A stretch of 37,137 bases of DNA. It comes from Bacilli bacterium (GTDB lineage: Bacteria; Bacillota_I; Bacilli_A; RF39; UBA660). Both the position numbers and the translations under genes were made by a program. Positions 6,854 through 16,098 of the stretch are shown here, in pieces. The notes beneath the pieces are model-generated. The model did no database searches. It saw only the letters and a list, made by a program, of their open reading frames with translations, and had not been told where the DNA came from. The first letter of the stretch is position 1; each line of letters opens with the position of its first letter. The stretch spans positions 1 through 37,137 of the forward strand of contig JAFUTV010000020.1 in NCBI GenBank assembly GCA_017484125.1, given 5' to 3'.

Positions 6854-7105
6854 TTAAAAGTCTCTATTTATAGCCCTAACTAATACTTTCTTATCCACAA
6901 TTTCTTCTTCTTTTAAACCATAGTTATTTAACATATATTTTAAATTATGTTTCATTCTTCCAAGCATAAATCTTGTAATATTTTCTTTAGCTTTATCTAT
7001 ATCTTCACCTAATTTTGATAATGCTAAATTAAAATCATAATTGTCATTATATTCTTTAACAACTTTATCATCAACAAAATATTCATTATCATAGTATTTT
7101 TTCAT
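6854..7105 (-). CDS. Hypothetical small charged protein, 83 aa
   Basis: I do not recognise this protein. It starts MKKYYDNEYFVDDK, is rich in Asp, Asn, Tyr and Lys, and has no membrane segment. Residues 26-65 look helical (SKLGEDIDKAKENITRFMLG). It follows the 43-residue gene by 26 bases and ends just before a clear terminator, so it is probably the last gene of the ychF unit. No convincing ribosome-binding site is visible, which lowers confidence in the start. The composition and single terminator favour a real gene. Confidence 0.55.
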   Translation of the reverse strand: MKKYYDNEYFVDDKVVKEYNDNYDFNLALSKLGEDIDKAKENITRFMLGRMKHNLKYMLNNYGLKEEEIVDKKVLVRAINRDF

Positions 7106-7131
7106 TAATAAATTTAATTCTTTTAAAATAT

Positions 7132-7263
7132 TTATTTTAATTTTTTCCCTTTAGCAATATCTTTTAATTGTATTGCACTAGCTATTAAATCATCTTTTAA
7201 TTCATTATCTAAATTAGCATTTATTCTTTCTAAATCTTTATTTATTGCATCTTGTAAGCTCAT
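7132..7263 (-). CDS. Hypothetical 43-residue helical protein
   Basis: The ATG at 7261-7263 opens 43 codons ending in TAA at 7132-7134. The peptide starts MSLQDAINKDLERINANLDN and ends with KGKKLK. It looks like one or two amphipathic helices with acidic and basic residues alternating, and has no membrane segment. A GTGGGGG element lies 4-10 bases before the start. It begins 18 bases after the ychF stop, consistent with cotranscription. I do not recognise the family. Confidence 0.5.
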   Translation of the reverse strand: MSLQDAINKDLERINANLDNELKDDLIASAIQLKDIAKGKKLK

Positions 7264-7281
7264 AAAACCCCCACTTATAAT

Positions 7282-8382
7282 TTATACATTAAATCTAAAT
7301 AATACTATATCGCCATCTTGCATTAAGTAATCTTTTCCCTCAAGTCTTAATTTGCCAGCTTCTTTTACTTTTAATTCTGAACCTAAAGTTCTTAAATCTT
7401 CAAAAGAAGTAACTTCAGCTTTAATAAAACCTCTTTGAAAATCACTGTGAATTATACCTGCACATTCTGGAGCTTTCATACCATCCTTAAAAGTCCATGC
7501 TCTTACTTCATCTTTACCAACAGTAAAGAATGTTTTAAGCCCAAGTAATTCATATGTTGCATATATCAATTTATCTAAACCTGAATTAGTAATTCCCATA
7601 TCATTTAAAAATACTTGTTTATCATCATCATTTAATTCAGATAATTCTGATTCCATCGCACAAGACATTACAACAACTTCAGAGCCTTCTTCTTTTGCAT
7701 AATTTGATACTTCATCAGTATATTTATTATGACCAATTACTACATCATCTTCACTTACATTAGCAACATATATAATTGGTTTTAATGTAATAAAATTAAA
7801 ATTTTTTAATAATAGTAATTCATCTTCAGTTAATTCAACTCTTCTTAAAGGAATATTATTATTCAGTGCCTCAATACATTTATTTAAAACGTTGTATTCT
7901 AAAACAGTTTCTTTTTCTTTAGTAGTTTCAGCCTTTTTAGCTATTTTATTTAAACGAGTTTCAGCAATTTCCATATCCGAAAATATTAATTCTAAATTAA
8001 TTATTTCAATATCCCTAATAGGATCAGGATTACCCTCAACATGAATAATATCAGGATTATCAAAACATCTAACTACCTCAACAATAGCATCTGTTTCCCT
8101 TATGTGTGATAAAAATTTATTTCCTAGCCCTTCACCCTTAGATGCTCCTTTAACAAGTCCAGCAATATCAGTAAATTCATATGTAGTTGGAATCATTCTT
8201 TCAGGAACATACATATTATTTAAAAACTCTAATCTTGTATCTGGAACAGTAACTACACCAACGTTAGGATCTATAGTAGCAAATGGATAGTTAGCTGCTA
8301 ATATATTTTTTTTAGTAATTGCATTAAATAATGTTGACTTACCAACGTTTGGAAGACCAACAATACCTGCTTTTAATGCCAT
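7282..8382 (-). CDS. ychF: Ribosome-binding ATPase YchF (Obg family)
   Basis: YchF is a universal P-loop nucleotidase that binds ribosomes and is linked to stress and redox responses. The P-loop GLPNVGKST is at residues 9-17. The DIAGLVKGASKGEGLGNKFL switch region is typical. The base-specificity motif is NVSE (in YVANVSEDD) rather than NKxD, which explains the ATP preference of this branch. The C-terminal TGS-like domain includes the RGFIKAEV stretch. The 366-residue length is normal. AAGGATG precedes the ATG. It has its own promoter and is followed by two small unknown genes. Confidence 0.95.
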   Translation of the reverse strand: MALKAGIVGLPNVGKSTLFNAITKKNILAANYPFATIDPNVGVVTVPDTRLEFLNNMYVPERMIPTTYEFTDIAGLVKGASKGEGLGNKFLSHIRETDAIVEVVRCFDNPDIIHVEGNPDPIRDIEIINLELIFSDMEIAETRLNKIAKKAETTKEKETVLEYNVLNKCIEALNNNIPLRRVELTEDELLLLKNFNFITLKPIIYVANVSEDDVVIGHNKYTDEVSNYAKEEGSEVVVMSCAMESELSELNDDDKQVFLNDMGITNSGLDKLIYATYELLGLKTFFTVGKDEVRAWTFKDGMKAPECAGIIHSDFQRGFIKAEVTSFEDLRTLGSELKVKEAGKLRLEGKDYLMQDGDIVLFRFNV

Positions 8383-8409
8383 AATAAATCACATCCTTAA
8401 ATCTTTATT

Positions 8410-8438
8410 ATTATAATTAATATTTTATATTTTATCAA
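8410..8438 (-). promoter_or_regulatory. SigA-type promoter of ychF
   Basis: TTGATA (8433-8438), 17 bases, TATAAT (8410-8415) on the minus strand, between the rplQ terminator and ychF. It separates ychF from the ribosomal operon. Confidence 0.8.
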
Positions 8439-8450
8439 GAAAATAATCAT

Positions 8451-8482
8451 AAAAAAATTAGAATTAAACTAATTCTAATTTT
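8451..8482 (-). terminator. Terminator of the ribosomal superoperon
   Basis: A perfect 13-bp stem (8470-8482 with 8454-8466) with a 3-base loop is followed by a run of T on the minus strand. The rplQ stop codon is inside it. It closes the operon that starts at rpsJ. Confidence 0.85.
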
Positions 8483-8808
8483 ACTTCTAAAGCGTCGTCT
8501 CCAACTCTTTCTTTTAATTTGATTATTCTTGTATATCCACCATTTCTAGTTTCATACTTTTTAGCAAGTTCATCAAATAATTTACTAACTAATTTCTTAT
8601 CATTATGTAAGAAAGCAAGTGCTTTTCTTCTAGCTACAAGACTACCATCTTTTCCATAAGTAATCATTCTTTCAACATATTTTCTAGCTTCTTTTGCTCT
8701 TGCATCTGTAGTTACAACATAACCATGTTCTAATACACTTTTAGTAAGACTTGCTAAGATACTTCTTCTAATTCTTGATTCTCTATTTAATTTTCTATAT
8801 ATAGCCAT
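8464..8808 (-). CDS. rplQ: 50S ribosomal protein L17
   Basis: L17 sits near the polypeptide exit tunnel. The 114-residue product starts MAIYRKLNRESRIRRSILAS, a form of the family start, and has the ARKYVERMITYGKDG segment and the NGGYTRIIKL end. It is the last gene of the long operon, 15 bases after rpoA, the usual bacterial order. Confidence 0.95.
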   Translation of the reverse strand: MAIYRKLNRESRIRRSILASLTKSVLEHGYVVTTDARAKEARKYVERMITYGKDGSLVARRKALAFLHNDKKLVSKLFDELAKKYETRNGGYTRIIKLKERVGDDALEVKLELV

Positions 8809-8823
8809 AGCATTACCTCCTTA

Positions 8824-9774
8824 CTATTCACTAAATTTAAGTCCAAGTTCTTTAACTTTATCAATTACTTCTTTTAAAGACTTTTTACCTAAATTTCTTA
8901 TTTTTGTTACTTCTATTTCTTTCTTATTAATTAAGTCTTGAACAGTATTAATTCCTGCTCTTTTTAAGCAATTATATGCTCTTACTGAGAATTCAATTTC
9001 TTCAATAGGAGTTTCTAATGTTCTTGTAATAGTATCTACTTTCTTTTCTGCCATCATTCCAGAAATATTAGAAATATTATTTAAATCAGCAATAATATTT
9101 AAATGTTCCATTAATATTTTAGCAGAAAGTGCCATAGCCTCCTCTGGAGTTAAAGATCCATTAGTATAAACTTCCATAATTAATTTATCATAGTTTTCAT
9201 TTTGACCAACACGTGTAGGAAGTGGATCGAAAGCTACTCTTTCAATTGGTGAGAAATCTGAGTCAATTCCAATAACACCAACTTTGTCATCAAACATTTT
9301 TTGATTTTCTTTTGCATCAACATATCCACGACCATTAGCTACAGTCATTTCCATTTCAATTTTTCCACCTTTAACAAGTGTACAAATAACTTGATCTGGA
9401 TTAACTATTTCTAAGTCAGCATCATGTTCGATATCACCAGCAGTAATTACTCCTTCTTTATTTGCATTTAAAGTAATTGTTTTAATTTCATCTCTGTTTT
9501 CAGAATGATTTAATAAAACAACACTCTTTAAATTTAATACAATTTGAGTAACATCTTCAACTATACCTTCAATTTTTTGGAATTCATGCATAACTCCTGC
9601 AATTTTAACAGATGTTATAGCAGTTCCTGGCATACTTGATAACATAATTCTTCTAAGTGCAGTACCTATAGTTTGAGCATAGCCTCTTTCAAGTGGTGCT
9701 ATTTCAAACTTTCCATAGTGTGCATCTTCAATATATTCAGTTATTTTATATTCTGGTTTTTCAAATTTAATCAT
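8824..9774 (-). CDS. rpoA: RNA polymerase alpha subunit
   Basis: The alpha dimer nucleates RNA polymerase assembly and contacts promoter DNA and activators. Residues 1 to about 230 form the assembly domain, with ERGYAQTIGTALRRIMLSSM near the start. The C-terminal domain (about 254-314) has the helix-hairpin-helix EVTKIRNLGKKSLKEV. The 316-residue length is normal. It lies between rpsK and rplQ, so polymerase supply is coupled to ribosomal proteins. Confidence 0.96.
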   Translation of the reverse strand: MIKFEKPEYKITEYIEDAHYGKFEIAPLERGYAQTIGTALRRIMLSSMPGTAITSVKIAGVMHEFQKIEGIVEDVTQIVLNLKSVVLLNHSENRDEIKTITLNANKEGVITAGDIEHDADLEIVNPDQVICTLVKGGKIEMEMTVANGRGYVDAKENQKMFDDKVGVIGIDSDFSPIERVAFDPLPTRVGQNENYDKLIMEVYTNGSLTPEEAMALSAKILMEHLNIIADLNNISNISGMMAEKKVDTITRTLETPIEEIEFSVRAYNCLKRAGINTVQDLINKKEIEVTKIRNLGKKSLKEVIDKVKELGLKFSE

Positions 9775-9791
9775 ATTTCTACCCCTCTTTC

Positions 9792-10175
9792 CTATATTCT
9801 TGGTCTCTTAGGTGGACGACAACCATTATGTGGTACTGGTGTTACATCAGAAATTGATGTGATTTCAAGTCCAGCAGCTTGAAGTCCACGAATAGAACTT
9901 TCTCTACCTTGACCTAAACCTGTAACAACAACTTCTACTTTTTTAACACCAGAATCCATTGAAGATTTTCCAGCAGCTTCAGCAGCCATTTGTGCAGCAT
10001 AAGCTGTTTTCTTTTTAGATCCTTTATATCCAATAGTACCTGAAGAAGCCCAACTAATTACATTACCAGCTGTATCAGTAATAGATACTACTGTGTTATT
10101 GTATGAAGTTTTAATATGAGCTTGAGCTTCAGGAATATTCTTTTTAACTTTTCTTTTTCTTCTATTGTAAGCCAT
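9792..10175 (-). CDS. rpsK: 30S ribosomal protein S11
   Basis: S11 lines the mRNA exit region of the 30S platform. The 127-residue product has the basic head [11 protein letters not shown], then [16 protein letters not shown], and the family end [10 protein letters not shown] with VTPVPHNG just before. It is 12 bases after rpsM, followed by rpoA. Confidence 0.95.
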   Translation of the reverse strand: MAYNRRKRKVKKNIPEAQAHIKTSYNNTVVSITDTAGNVISWASSGTIGYKGSKKKTAYAAQMAAEAAGKSSMDSGVKKVEVVVTGLGQGRESSIRGLQAAGLEITSISDVTPVPHNGCRPPKRPRI

Positions 10176-10187
10176 TTAATTTACCTC

Positions 10188-10562
10188 CTATTTAGAAACT
10201 TTTTTCTTATTAGCAACAACTTTTCCTTTACCTTTTCTTGTTTTAGCATTTCTTGAAGTTCTTTGTCCACGAACAGGTAATCCTTTTTTGTGTCTAATAC
10301 CTTGATAAGAATTGATTTCCATCTTATTTTTAATGCTCATTTGAACATCTCTTCTAAGATCTCCTTCAACTGTATATTTATCAATTTGTGCTCTTAATGC
10401 TGCAATTTCTGCTTCAGTTAAATCAGCACCCTTTTTACTTCTTTCAACTTTTGCATCATCACAAATTGTTTCAGCTAATCTTCTTCCAATTCCATAGATT
10501 GCTGTTAAACCAATAACAATATGTTTTTGGTTTGGTATTTCAATATTTTTAATACGTGCCAT
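10188..10562 (-). CDS. rpsM: 30S ribosomal protein S13
   Basis: S13 sits in the 30S head and contacts the 50S subunit and P-site tRNA. The 124-residue product begins MARIKNIEIPNQKHIVIGLT. The mid part has LRRDVQMSIKNKMEINSYQG, and the basic tail RGQRTSRNAKTRKGKGK reaches the tRNA. It follows rpmJ by 14 bases. Confidence 0.95.
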   Translation of the reverse strand: MARIKNIEIPNQKHIVIGLTAIYGIGRRLAETICDDAKVERSKKGADLTEAEIAALRAQIDKYTVEGDLRRDVQMSIKNKMEINSYQGIRHKKGLPVRGQRTSRNAKTRKGKGKVVANKKKVSK

Positions 10563-10576
10563 TTAATAACCTCCTA

Positions 10577-10690
10577 TTAACCTTGTACTTGTTTGTGTTT
10601 AGGGTTTTCACAAATAACCATAACTTTACCTTTTCTTCTAATAACCTTGCATTTATCACACATAGGTTTTACTGATGGTCTCTTTTTCAT
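10577..10690 (-). CDS. rpmJ: 50S ribosomal protein L36, zinc type
   Basis: This short gene encodes 37 residues, starting [14 protein letters not shown] and ending KHKQVQG. Cys11, Cys14, Cys27 and His32 form the C-x2-C-x12-C-x4-H zinc ribbon of C+ L36. The start follows an AAGGAGG site. It lies between infA and rpsM, the standard place. Confidence 0.95.
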   Translation of the reverse strand: MKKRPSVKPMCDKCKVIRRKGKVMVICENPKHKQVQG

Positions 10691-10707
10691 AAATAATTCC
10701 TCCTTGA

Positions 10708-10932
10708 TTATCTATTATTCCATATAATACGCCCATGTTTTATATCGTAAGGCGATAATTCAATTGTAACTGTATCACCTGGTAAAATACGAATCATGTT
10801 CATACGCATTTTACCAGAAACATAGGCCTCTACAGTATGTTTATTTGGAAGTTCAACAATATAACTTCCACCTTTAAGTACTTCTAGTACTTTTCCTTCA
10901 ACTTCTATTTTTTCACTATCTTTTTTAGCCAT
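10708..10932 (-). CDS. infA: Translation initiation factor IF-1
   Basis: IF-1 is an OB-fold protein that blocks the A site during initiation. The 74-residue product has the core [17 protein letters not shown], the [23 protein letters not shown] signature in pieces, and ends GRIIWNNR. It lies 4 bases after map and before rpmJ. The length and order are normal. Confidence 0.95.
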   Translation of the reverse strand: MAKKDSEKIEVEGKVLEVLKGGSYIVELPNKHTVEAYVSGKMRMNMIRILPGDTVTIELSPYDIKHGRIIWNNR

Positions 10933-10936
10933 TTTT

Positions 10937-11683
10937 TTATTCTCCTGTCAATATTTTATATCCAGTTTTAGTAACCAAAACAGTGTGTTCAAAATGTGCA
11001 CTTGGTTTTCCATCGGCAGTAACAATTGTCCAATCATCATCTAACATATAAACGTGTTTTGTACCTAAATTAAGCATAGGCTCAATTGCAAATGTCATAC
11101 CTGCTTTAAGAGTCAAACCAGTTCCTTTTTCACCAAAGTTTGGAATATCTGGATCTTCGTGTAATTCTGTACCAATACCATGTCCACATAACTCTTCAAC
11201 AACACCTAAGTGATGACGATGAGCATATGTTTCAATAGCATTAGATATATCACCAAGTTTTGCACCTTCCTTAACCATTTTTAGGCCTTCCATAAGTGCA
11301 TCCTTAGTATTTTTTATTAATTCTTCTTTTTCTTTTGTTATTGTTCCAACAGGATAAGTAGCAGCAGAATCAGAATGATAACCTTTATAACTCATACATA
11401 TATCAAGTGAGACAATATCACCATTTTTAATTTTTCTTTTGCCACCTATTCCGTGAACAACTTCGTCATTAACTGATATACAAATATTACCAGGATATCC
11501 TTCATAACCAAGAGATGAAGATATACAACCATGACTAGTTATAAATTCACCTGCAAGTTTATCAAGTTCACCAGTAGTAATACCGGGTCTTAATTTGCTT
11601 TCTAAGTATTTATGACATAAATAGTTAATATGCCCAGCATATTTCATTAATTCTATTTCTCTATCACTTTTTATACTAACCAT
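10937..11683 (-). CDS. map: Methionine aminopeptidase, type I
   Basis: It removes the initiator Met from new proteins. The 248-residue pita-bread fold shows the two metal-ligand Asp residues D94 (SLDI) and D105 (YHSDSAATY), the His of CGHGIG, the Glu of AIEPM and the last Glu of AHFEHT. There is no N-terminal zinc extension. Its ATG overlaps the adk stop by one base, so the two are translationally coupled. Confidence 0.95.
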   Translation of the reverse strand: MVSIKSDREIELMKYAGHINYLCHKYLESKLRPGITTGELDKLAGEFITSHGCISSSLGYEGYPGNICISVNDEVVHGIGGKRKIKNGDIVSLDICMSYKGYHSDSAATYPVGTITKEKEELIKNTKDALMEGLKMVKEGAKLGDISNAIETYAHRHHLGVVEELCGHGIGTELHEDPDIPNFGEKGTGLTLKAGMTFAIEPMLNLGTKHVYMLDDDWTIVTADGKPSAHFEHTVLVTKTGYKILTGE

Positions 11684-12333
11684 TAACTTATAACCCTTTC
11701 AATTTCATTTATTATATCATCAACATTTTGTGTTGCGTCAATAACTTTTAATAAATCTTTATCTTTATAGTAATCTATAATAGGTTTTGTTTGTTCCATA
11801 TAAGTGTCATATCTAATCTTAAATGTTTCTTTAGTATCATCACTTCTTGAAACAAGACTAGTACCACAATCATCACAGATACCATCTTTTTTAGGCTTTA
11901 ACAAAGTTGAATACTTATTATATCCTTTATTACAATTAGGACATGTAAGTCTTCCTAGAGTACGATTTAACGCCTTTTCAAAATCAATTTCTAAGTATAT
12001 TACAACAAAATCACTAACTTGTAAATCAACAAATAATTGATCTAAAGTTTTAGCTTGTGCAATATTTCTTGGATAACCATCAAGTATGAATAACTTGTCC
12101 TTATCCATATTTTTTAATTCTCTTGATAATAACTCAAGGACAATATCATCACCAACTAATTTACCACTATCAATTAATGATGCAATTTTTTGTCCTAAGT
12201 CATCACCCTTCATTTTTGCTTCTCTAAGTAGATCACCCGTTGATATATGTTTGTATCCAAACTTATTCTTTAGAGCTTCACTACATGTGCCTTTACCAGC
12301 AGCAGGTGGAGCAACAAAAATTACATTTTTCAT
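11683..12333 (-). CDS. adk: Adenylate kinase with zinc-binding lid
   Basis: It interconverts AMP, ATP and ADP. The P-loop is APPAAGKGT near residues 8-16. The AMP site has STGDLLR and DGYPRN. The lid carries CPNC and CDDC, a four-Cys zinc site with 18 residues between the pairs, typical of Gram-positive enzymes. At 216 residues it is the long-lid form. It overlaps the secY stop by 4 bases (ATGA), so the genes are coupled. Confidence 0.95.
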   Translation of the reverse strand: MKNVIFVAPPAAGKGTCSEALKNKFGYKHISTGDLLREAKMKGDDLGQKIASLIDSGKLVGDDIVLELLSRELKNMDKDKLFILDGYPRNIAQAKTLDQLFVDLQVSDFVVIYLEIDFEKALNRTLGRLTCPNCNKGYNKYSTLLKPKKDGICDDCGTSLVSRSDDTKETFKIRYDTYMEQTKPIIDYYKDKDLLKVIDATQNVDDIINEIERVIS

Positions 12334-13592
12334 CTTCTTCTATATCCCTTCTTATAGCTTCTACTTCTAAGACTACTTTCAATTTGTTTGTTAGTTTCAA
12401 TTGCAACACCAACAACAATTAATAATCCAGTTCCTCCAATAGTTACAGAACTTGATAGTCCAGATAACTTAGAGAATAAAATTGGAAGTATTGCTATAAT
12501 AACAAGTAATATAGATCCAACAAATGTTATTCTTCCAAGTACTTTAGTAATATAATTAGCAGTATCAGTACCTGGTCTAATGCCTGGTATATAACCACCA
12601 TTCTTATTTAAATTCTTACTCATTTCTTCAGGATTCATTTGAAGTAATGTGTAAAAATATCCAAAGAACATGATTAATAATACATAAATAACCATACCAG
12701 TCCAAGAAGTATAATTAATATAATTATTAACAAAATCAATTGCTTCTTGATTATTAATTAAATTAACAATAGTAACTGGAATAGTTATTAATGTTGATGC
12801 AAATATTACTGGAATAACATTTGCAGCATTTAATTTAATTGGTAAGAACGATTGTTGAGCACCATAGGCAACATTTGTTCTATTTGAATACTGAATAGGT
12901 ATTCTTCTTTCAGCAAGTTGTGTATAAACAATTCCTATAATAATAGCTAAATCAACTAATACAAATATAATAAATAATATAATACCAACTACATTTGTAT
13001 AAGTTCCACTTAATATTAATTCATTAAATGCAGTTGTAAATATTGATGGCATAGATTGAATAATACCAGCCATAATTAGTAATGACATACCATTTCCTAT
13101 ACCCTTTTGAGTAATTTGATCACCCATCCAAATTAAGAAACATGTACCAGCAGTCATAACTAATGTTGTTTTAAGTATTTCAACTGATGACATACCATTC
13201 ATATAAGCAATAGTAAGTACATAAGCTTGAATAAATGCAAATATAATTCCTAACCATCTAGTTATCTTATTTATTTTTTGTCTTCCTGTATATCCTTCTT
13301 CTTTTAATTCCTTAAAGTATGGAATAATATCCATTTGAAGAAGTTGGGTAATAATTGATGCAGTAATGTATGGTGATACACCAAGTGCAAATATAGAAAA
13401 TGACTTTAATCCACCACCAGACATTAAGTTAAATATTTCTAAGAAACCAAGTTCTTGATATATTGTATTAGCCCAAGGAATTGTTATAGTAGTACCAAAA
13501 GCGAATACTCCTAAACAAAATAATGTAAAATATATTCTTTTTCTTAAATCTTTATTAGATGAACTAAATAGTTGCTTTATCATAGCAAACAT
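12330..13592 (-). CDS. secY: Protein translocase subunit SecY
   Basis: SecY is the membrane channel for secreted and membrane proteins. The 420 residues hold about ten membrane segments. Visible landmarks are the plug-region FNLMSGGGLKSFSIFALGVSPYI, read here in two parts (FNLMSGGGLKS and FSIFALGVSPYI), QMDIIPYFKEL, and the C5-loop RTNVAYGAQQSFLPIKLN region. A GAGGTGA site supports the start at 13592. It sits between rplO and adk. Confidence 0.95.
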   Translation of the reverse strand: MFAMIKQLFSSSNKDLRKRIYFTLFCLGVFAFGTTITIPWANTIYQELGFLEIFNLMSGGGLKSFSIFALGVSPYITASIITQLLQMDIIPYFKELKEEGYTGRQKINKITRWLGIIFAFIQAYVLTIAYMNGMSSVEILKTTLVMTAGTCFLIWMGDQITQKGIGNGMSLLIMAGIIQSMPSIFTTAFNELILSGTYTNVVGIILFIIFVLVDLAIIIGIVYTQLAERRIPIQYSNRTNVAYGAQQSFLPIKLNAANVIPVIFASTLITIPVTIVNLINNQEAIDFVNNYINYTSWTGMVIYVLLIMFFGYFYTLLQMNPEEMSKNLNKNGGYIPGIRPGTDTANYITKVLGRITFVGSILLVIIAILPILFSKLSGLSSSVTIGGTGLLIVVGVAIETNKQIESSLRSRSYKKGYRRR

Positions 13593-13593
13593 A

Positions 13594-14037
13594 TTAAATC
13601 ACCTCAGTTTTACCACCGGCATTTTCAATTTTTGTAACTGCTTTACTTGAGAATCTATTAGCTTTAACAGTTAATTTCTTTTCAAGTTCACCGTTTGCAA
13701 GAACTTTAATACCAGAAAGTTGTTTTTTAATTATCCCCTTTTCTTTTAAAATTTCAGGACTAACAACATCACCATCATTAAAGAATTTATTTAAATCACT
13801 TAAATTGATAGTTGCATATTTTGTTTCAAATCTCTTATTATTAAATCCTCTTTTAGGAATTCTTCTATAAAGTGGAGATTGTCCACCTTGGAACCATGCA
13901 GAAATAGATACACCACTTCTTGCTTTTTGTCCTTTTTCACCGTGTCCAGATGTTTTACCTGTACCAGATGCTGGTCCACGACCTAATATTTTTTTATTCT
14001 TTGCTTCAGGTAGAGCATTTAATTCATGTAACTTCAT
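13594..14037 (-). CDS. rplO: 50S ribosomal protein L15
   Basis: L15 is a late-assembly protein with a long basic tail. The 147-residue product starts MKLHELNALPEAKNKKILGR and has the Gly-rich GRGPASGTGKTSGHGEKGQ region and RRIPKRGFNNK. It follows rpsE by a single base. The gene for L30 (rpmD), normally between rpsE and rplO, is missing. Confidence 0.95.
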   Translation of the reverse strand: MKLHELNALPEAKNKKILGRGPASGTGKTSGHGEKGQKARSGVSISAWFQGGQSPLYRRIPKRGFNNKRFETKYATINLSDLNKFFNDGDVVSPEILKEKGIIKKQLSGIKVLANGELEKKLTVKANRFSSKAVTKIENAGGKTEVI

Positions 14038-14038
14038 A

Positions 14039-14542
14039 TTATAATTCCTCTACTTTCTTACCACGTAATGCAGCAATATGTTCTGGAGTTCTTTGCATCT
14101 TTAATGCTTCAAGAGTTGCTTTTGCAACATTAATCTTAGTATTTGAACCTAAAGATTTTGCAACAATATCTTTAACTCCTGCAAGTTCTAAAACAGCACG
14201 AGCAGAACCACCAGCAACAACTCCAGTACCTTCTTTAGCAGGTTTTAGCATAACCATAGCTCTACCTACTTTAGCTTGTGCATCATGTGGAATTGTTCTA
14301 TTGTCAATAATATCAACTTTAAATACATTTTTATTAGCAGCTTGAAGTGCTTTTTTAATAGCTTCTGGAACTTCGTTAGCTTTACCATTACCAAGACCAA
14401 CAAGTCCTTTTCTATTTCCTACAACAACTGTTGCAGAAAATCTAAAATGACGTCCACCTTTAGTAACTTTAGTAACTCTACCAATAGATATTACTTGATC
14501 TTCAAGTAAATTCTTTTTATTATCAAATTTTTCTCTTGCCAT
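14039..14542 (-). CDS. rpsE: 30S ribosomal protein S5
   Basis: S5 helps decoding accuracy and mRNA unwinding at the entry channel. Residues 14-75 form the dsRNA-binding-like half ([20 protein letters not shown]). The second half has [19 protein letters not shown] and the family end. The 167-residue length is normal. It lies between rplR and rplO. Confidence 0.95.
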   Translation of the reverse strand: MAREKFDNKKNLLEDQVISIGRVTKVTKGGRHFRFSATVVVGNRKGLVGLGNGKANEVPEAIKKALQAANKNVFKVDIIDNRTIPHDAQAKVGRAMVMLKPAKEGTGVVAGGSARAVLELAGVKDIVAKSLGSNTKINVAKATLEALKMQRTPEHIAALRGKKVEEL

Positions 14543-14551
14543 AATATCCTC

Positions 14552-14908
14552 CTAAAATTCCAATCCATTTTCTCTTGCTGCTTCAGCTAAAGCTTGAACT
14601 CTACCATGATATAGGTATCCACCTCTATCAAATACTACTTTAGTTATTTTAGCTTTTTTAGCTTTTTCAGCAATATCTTTTCCTACTAATTTAGCACCTT
14701 CAACATTTCCACCGTTTTTAAGTTTTAATTCAACAGAAGATGAGCTAACTAAGGTATTTCCTTTAGTATCATCGATAATTTGAACAAAGATATTATCATT
14801 AGATCTAAATACATTTAATCTTGGAACATCACTAGTTCCAGAAACTTTAGAACGTACTCTTGCATGTCTTCTTAGTCTTGCAACGTTATTTGATTCTTTC
14901 TTTATCAT
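14552..14908 (-). CDS. rplR: 50S ribosomal protein L18
   Basis: L18 binds 5S rRNA in the central protuberance. The 118-residue product has the basic head [20 protein letters not shown], then [20 protein letters not shown] and the ending ARENGLEF. The usual order rplF-rplR-rpsE is kept. Confidence 0.95.
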   Translation of the reverse strand: MIKKESNNVARLRRHARVRSKVSGTSDVPRLNVFRSNDNIFVQIIDDTKGNTLVSSSSVELKLKNGGNVEGAKLVGKDIAEKAKKAKITKVVFDRGGYLYHGRVQALAEAARENGLEF

Positions 14909-14925
14909 AATCTTTCCTCCTTACC

Positions 14926-15465
14926 TTACTTAGCTGCTTTCTTTCCAACTTTACGTCTTACATGTTCGCCTTTATATCTAATACCTTTACCTTTATATGG
15001 TTCTGGTGGTCTTATAGCACGAATCTTAGCCGCAAAATCAGCAACTTTCTTTTTACTAATTCCTGAAATACTAATTTCAGTATTACTTGTTTGTGTAACT
15101 TTTAAATCAGATGGAATTTCAATTTCTACAGGATGAGAAAATCCGGCATTAATTCCAATCTTTTGTCCAGCTACATTAAATCTATAACCTACACCAATTG
15201 TTTCTAAATCTTGTGTATAACCATCTTTAACACCAATTAGCATATTATTAATTAGAGAATTTGTTGTTCCGTGAAGTTGTTTATTTTGTTTAGTATCATT
15301 TGGTCTTGTAGTATAAACTTCACCATCTTTTACTTCAACTTTAATTGGACTTTTAACTTCTAATTGTAATTCACCTTTAGGTCCTTTAACAGTAACTAAT
15401 TGATTATCAACAGTTACTTCAACACCCTCAGCAATTTTTAAAATTCTATTTCCTATTCTACTCAT
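14926..15465 (-). CDS. rplF: 50S ribosomal protein L6
   Basis: L6 sits near the factor-binding centre. The 179 residues contain two similar domains, ending with the signature PEPYKGKGIRYKGEHVRRK. The start MSRIGNRILKI is a normal family start. It lies 16 bases after rpsH. Confidence 0.95.
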   Translation of the reverse strand: MSRIGNRILKIAEGVEVTVDNQLVTVKGPKGELQLEVKSPIKVEVKDGEVYTTRPNDTKQNKQLHGTTNSLINNMLIGVKDGYTQDLETIGVGYRFNVAGQKIGINAGFSHPVEIEIPSDLKVTQTSNTEISISGISKKKVADFAAKIRAIRPPEPYKGKGIRYKGEHVRRKVGKKAAK

Positions 15466-15481
15466 AATTTAGACACTCGCA

Positions 15482-15877
15482 TTACCAAATGTAAGCAAGT
15501 ACTTCACCTCCTAAATTATTAGCTCTAGCTTCCTTATCTGTCATTAATCCTTTTGAAGTTGAAATAATAGCAATTCCAAGTCCATTAAGAACACGAGGAA
15601 CATCGTCTGCTTTAACATATACTCTTAGTCCAGATTTAGAAATTCTCTTTAAACCAGTTATGACTCTTTCTTTCTTTTCACCATATTTTAAAGTAATATT
15701 TAATTTATCACCATTAGTGTTTTTTTGATATTCATAATCTTCAATGAAACCTTCTTTTTTAAGAATTTCAGCAATTCCTAAAGTCATTTTAGTTCCATTT
15801 ACTTCAACATTTTGATATTTCATAACTAAAGCATTACGCATTCTAGTTAACATATCTGCAATATTATCATTAACCAT
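15482..15877 (-). CDS. rpsH: 30S ribosomal protein S8
   Basis: S8 binds 16S rRNA directly and organises the central domain. The 131-residue product starts [17 protein letters not shown] and ends [10 protein letters not shown] longer frame reaches 15901, but its extra codons include the AAAGGAGG site of the true start, and the family begins at this Met. It follows the S14 gene. Confidence 0.93.
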   Translation of the reverse strand: MVNDNIADMLTRMRNALVMKYQNVEVNGTKMTLGIAEILKKEGFIEDYEYQKNTNGDKLNITLKYGEKKERVITGLKRISKSGLRVYVKADDVPRVLNGLGIAIISTSKGLMTDKEARANNLGGEVLAYIW

Positions 15878-15894
15878 TGTCAGTTCCTCCTTTC

Positions 15895-16080
15895 CTACCA
15901 ACTTGATTTTCTAACACCAGGAATTTGTCCTTTATTTGCTAATTCTCTAAAACAAATACGACAAAGTCCATATTTTCTAAGTACTCCATGAGGTCTTCCA
16001 CATCTATTGCATCTTGTATATGCACGAGTAGAGAACTTAGGAGTTCTTTGTTGTTTTACAACCATACTTTTCTTAGCCAT
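15895..16080 (-). CDS. rpsN: 30S ribosomal protein S14, zinc type
   Basis: This is the short 61-residue C+ form of S14 from the 30S head. Cys24, Cys27, Cys40 and Cys43 form the zinc site (TRCNRCGRP and GLCRICF). It ends GVRKSSW, as usual. It lies between rplE and rpsH, the standard place for the type-Z gene. Confidence 0.95.
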   Translation of the reverse strand: MAKKSMVVKQQRTPKFSTRAYTRCNRCGRPHGVLRKYGLCRICFRELANKGQIPGVRKSSW

Positions 16081-16098
16081 AATATTTTATCTCCTTTT

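Noticed and set aside
8102-8290. Short plus-strand ORFs inside ychF and the ribosomal genes
   Set aside because: They are antisense shadows of well-recognised genes with no translation signals.
14030-14045. A possible hidden rpmD gene
   Set aside because: Only one base separates rpsE and rplO, and both end and start normally, so there is no room.
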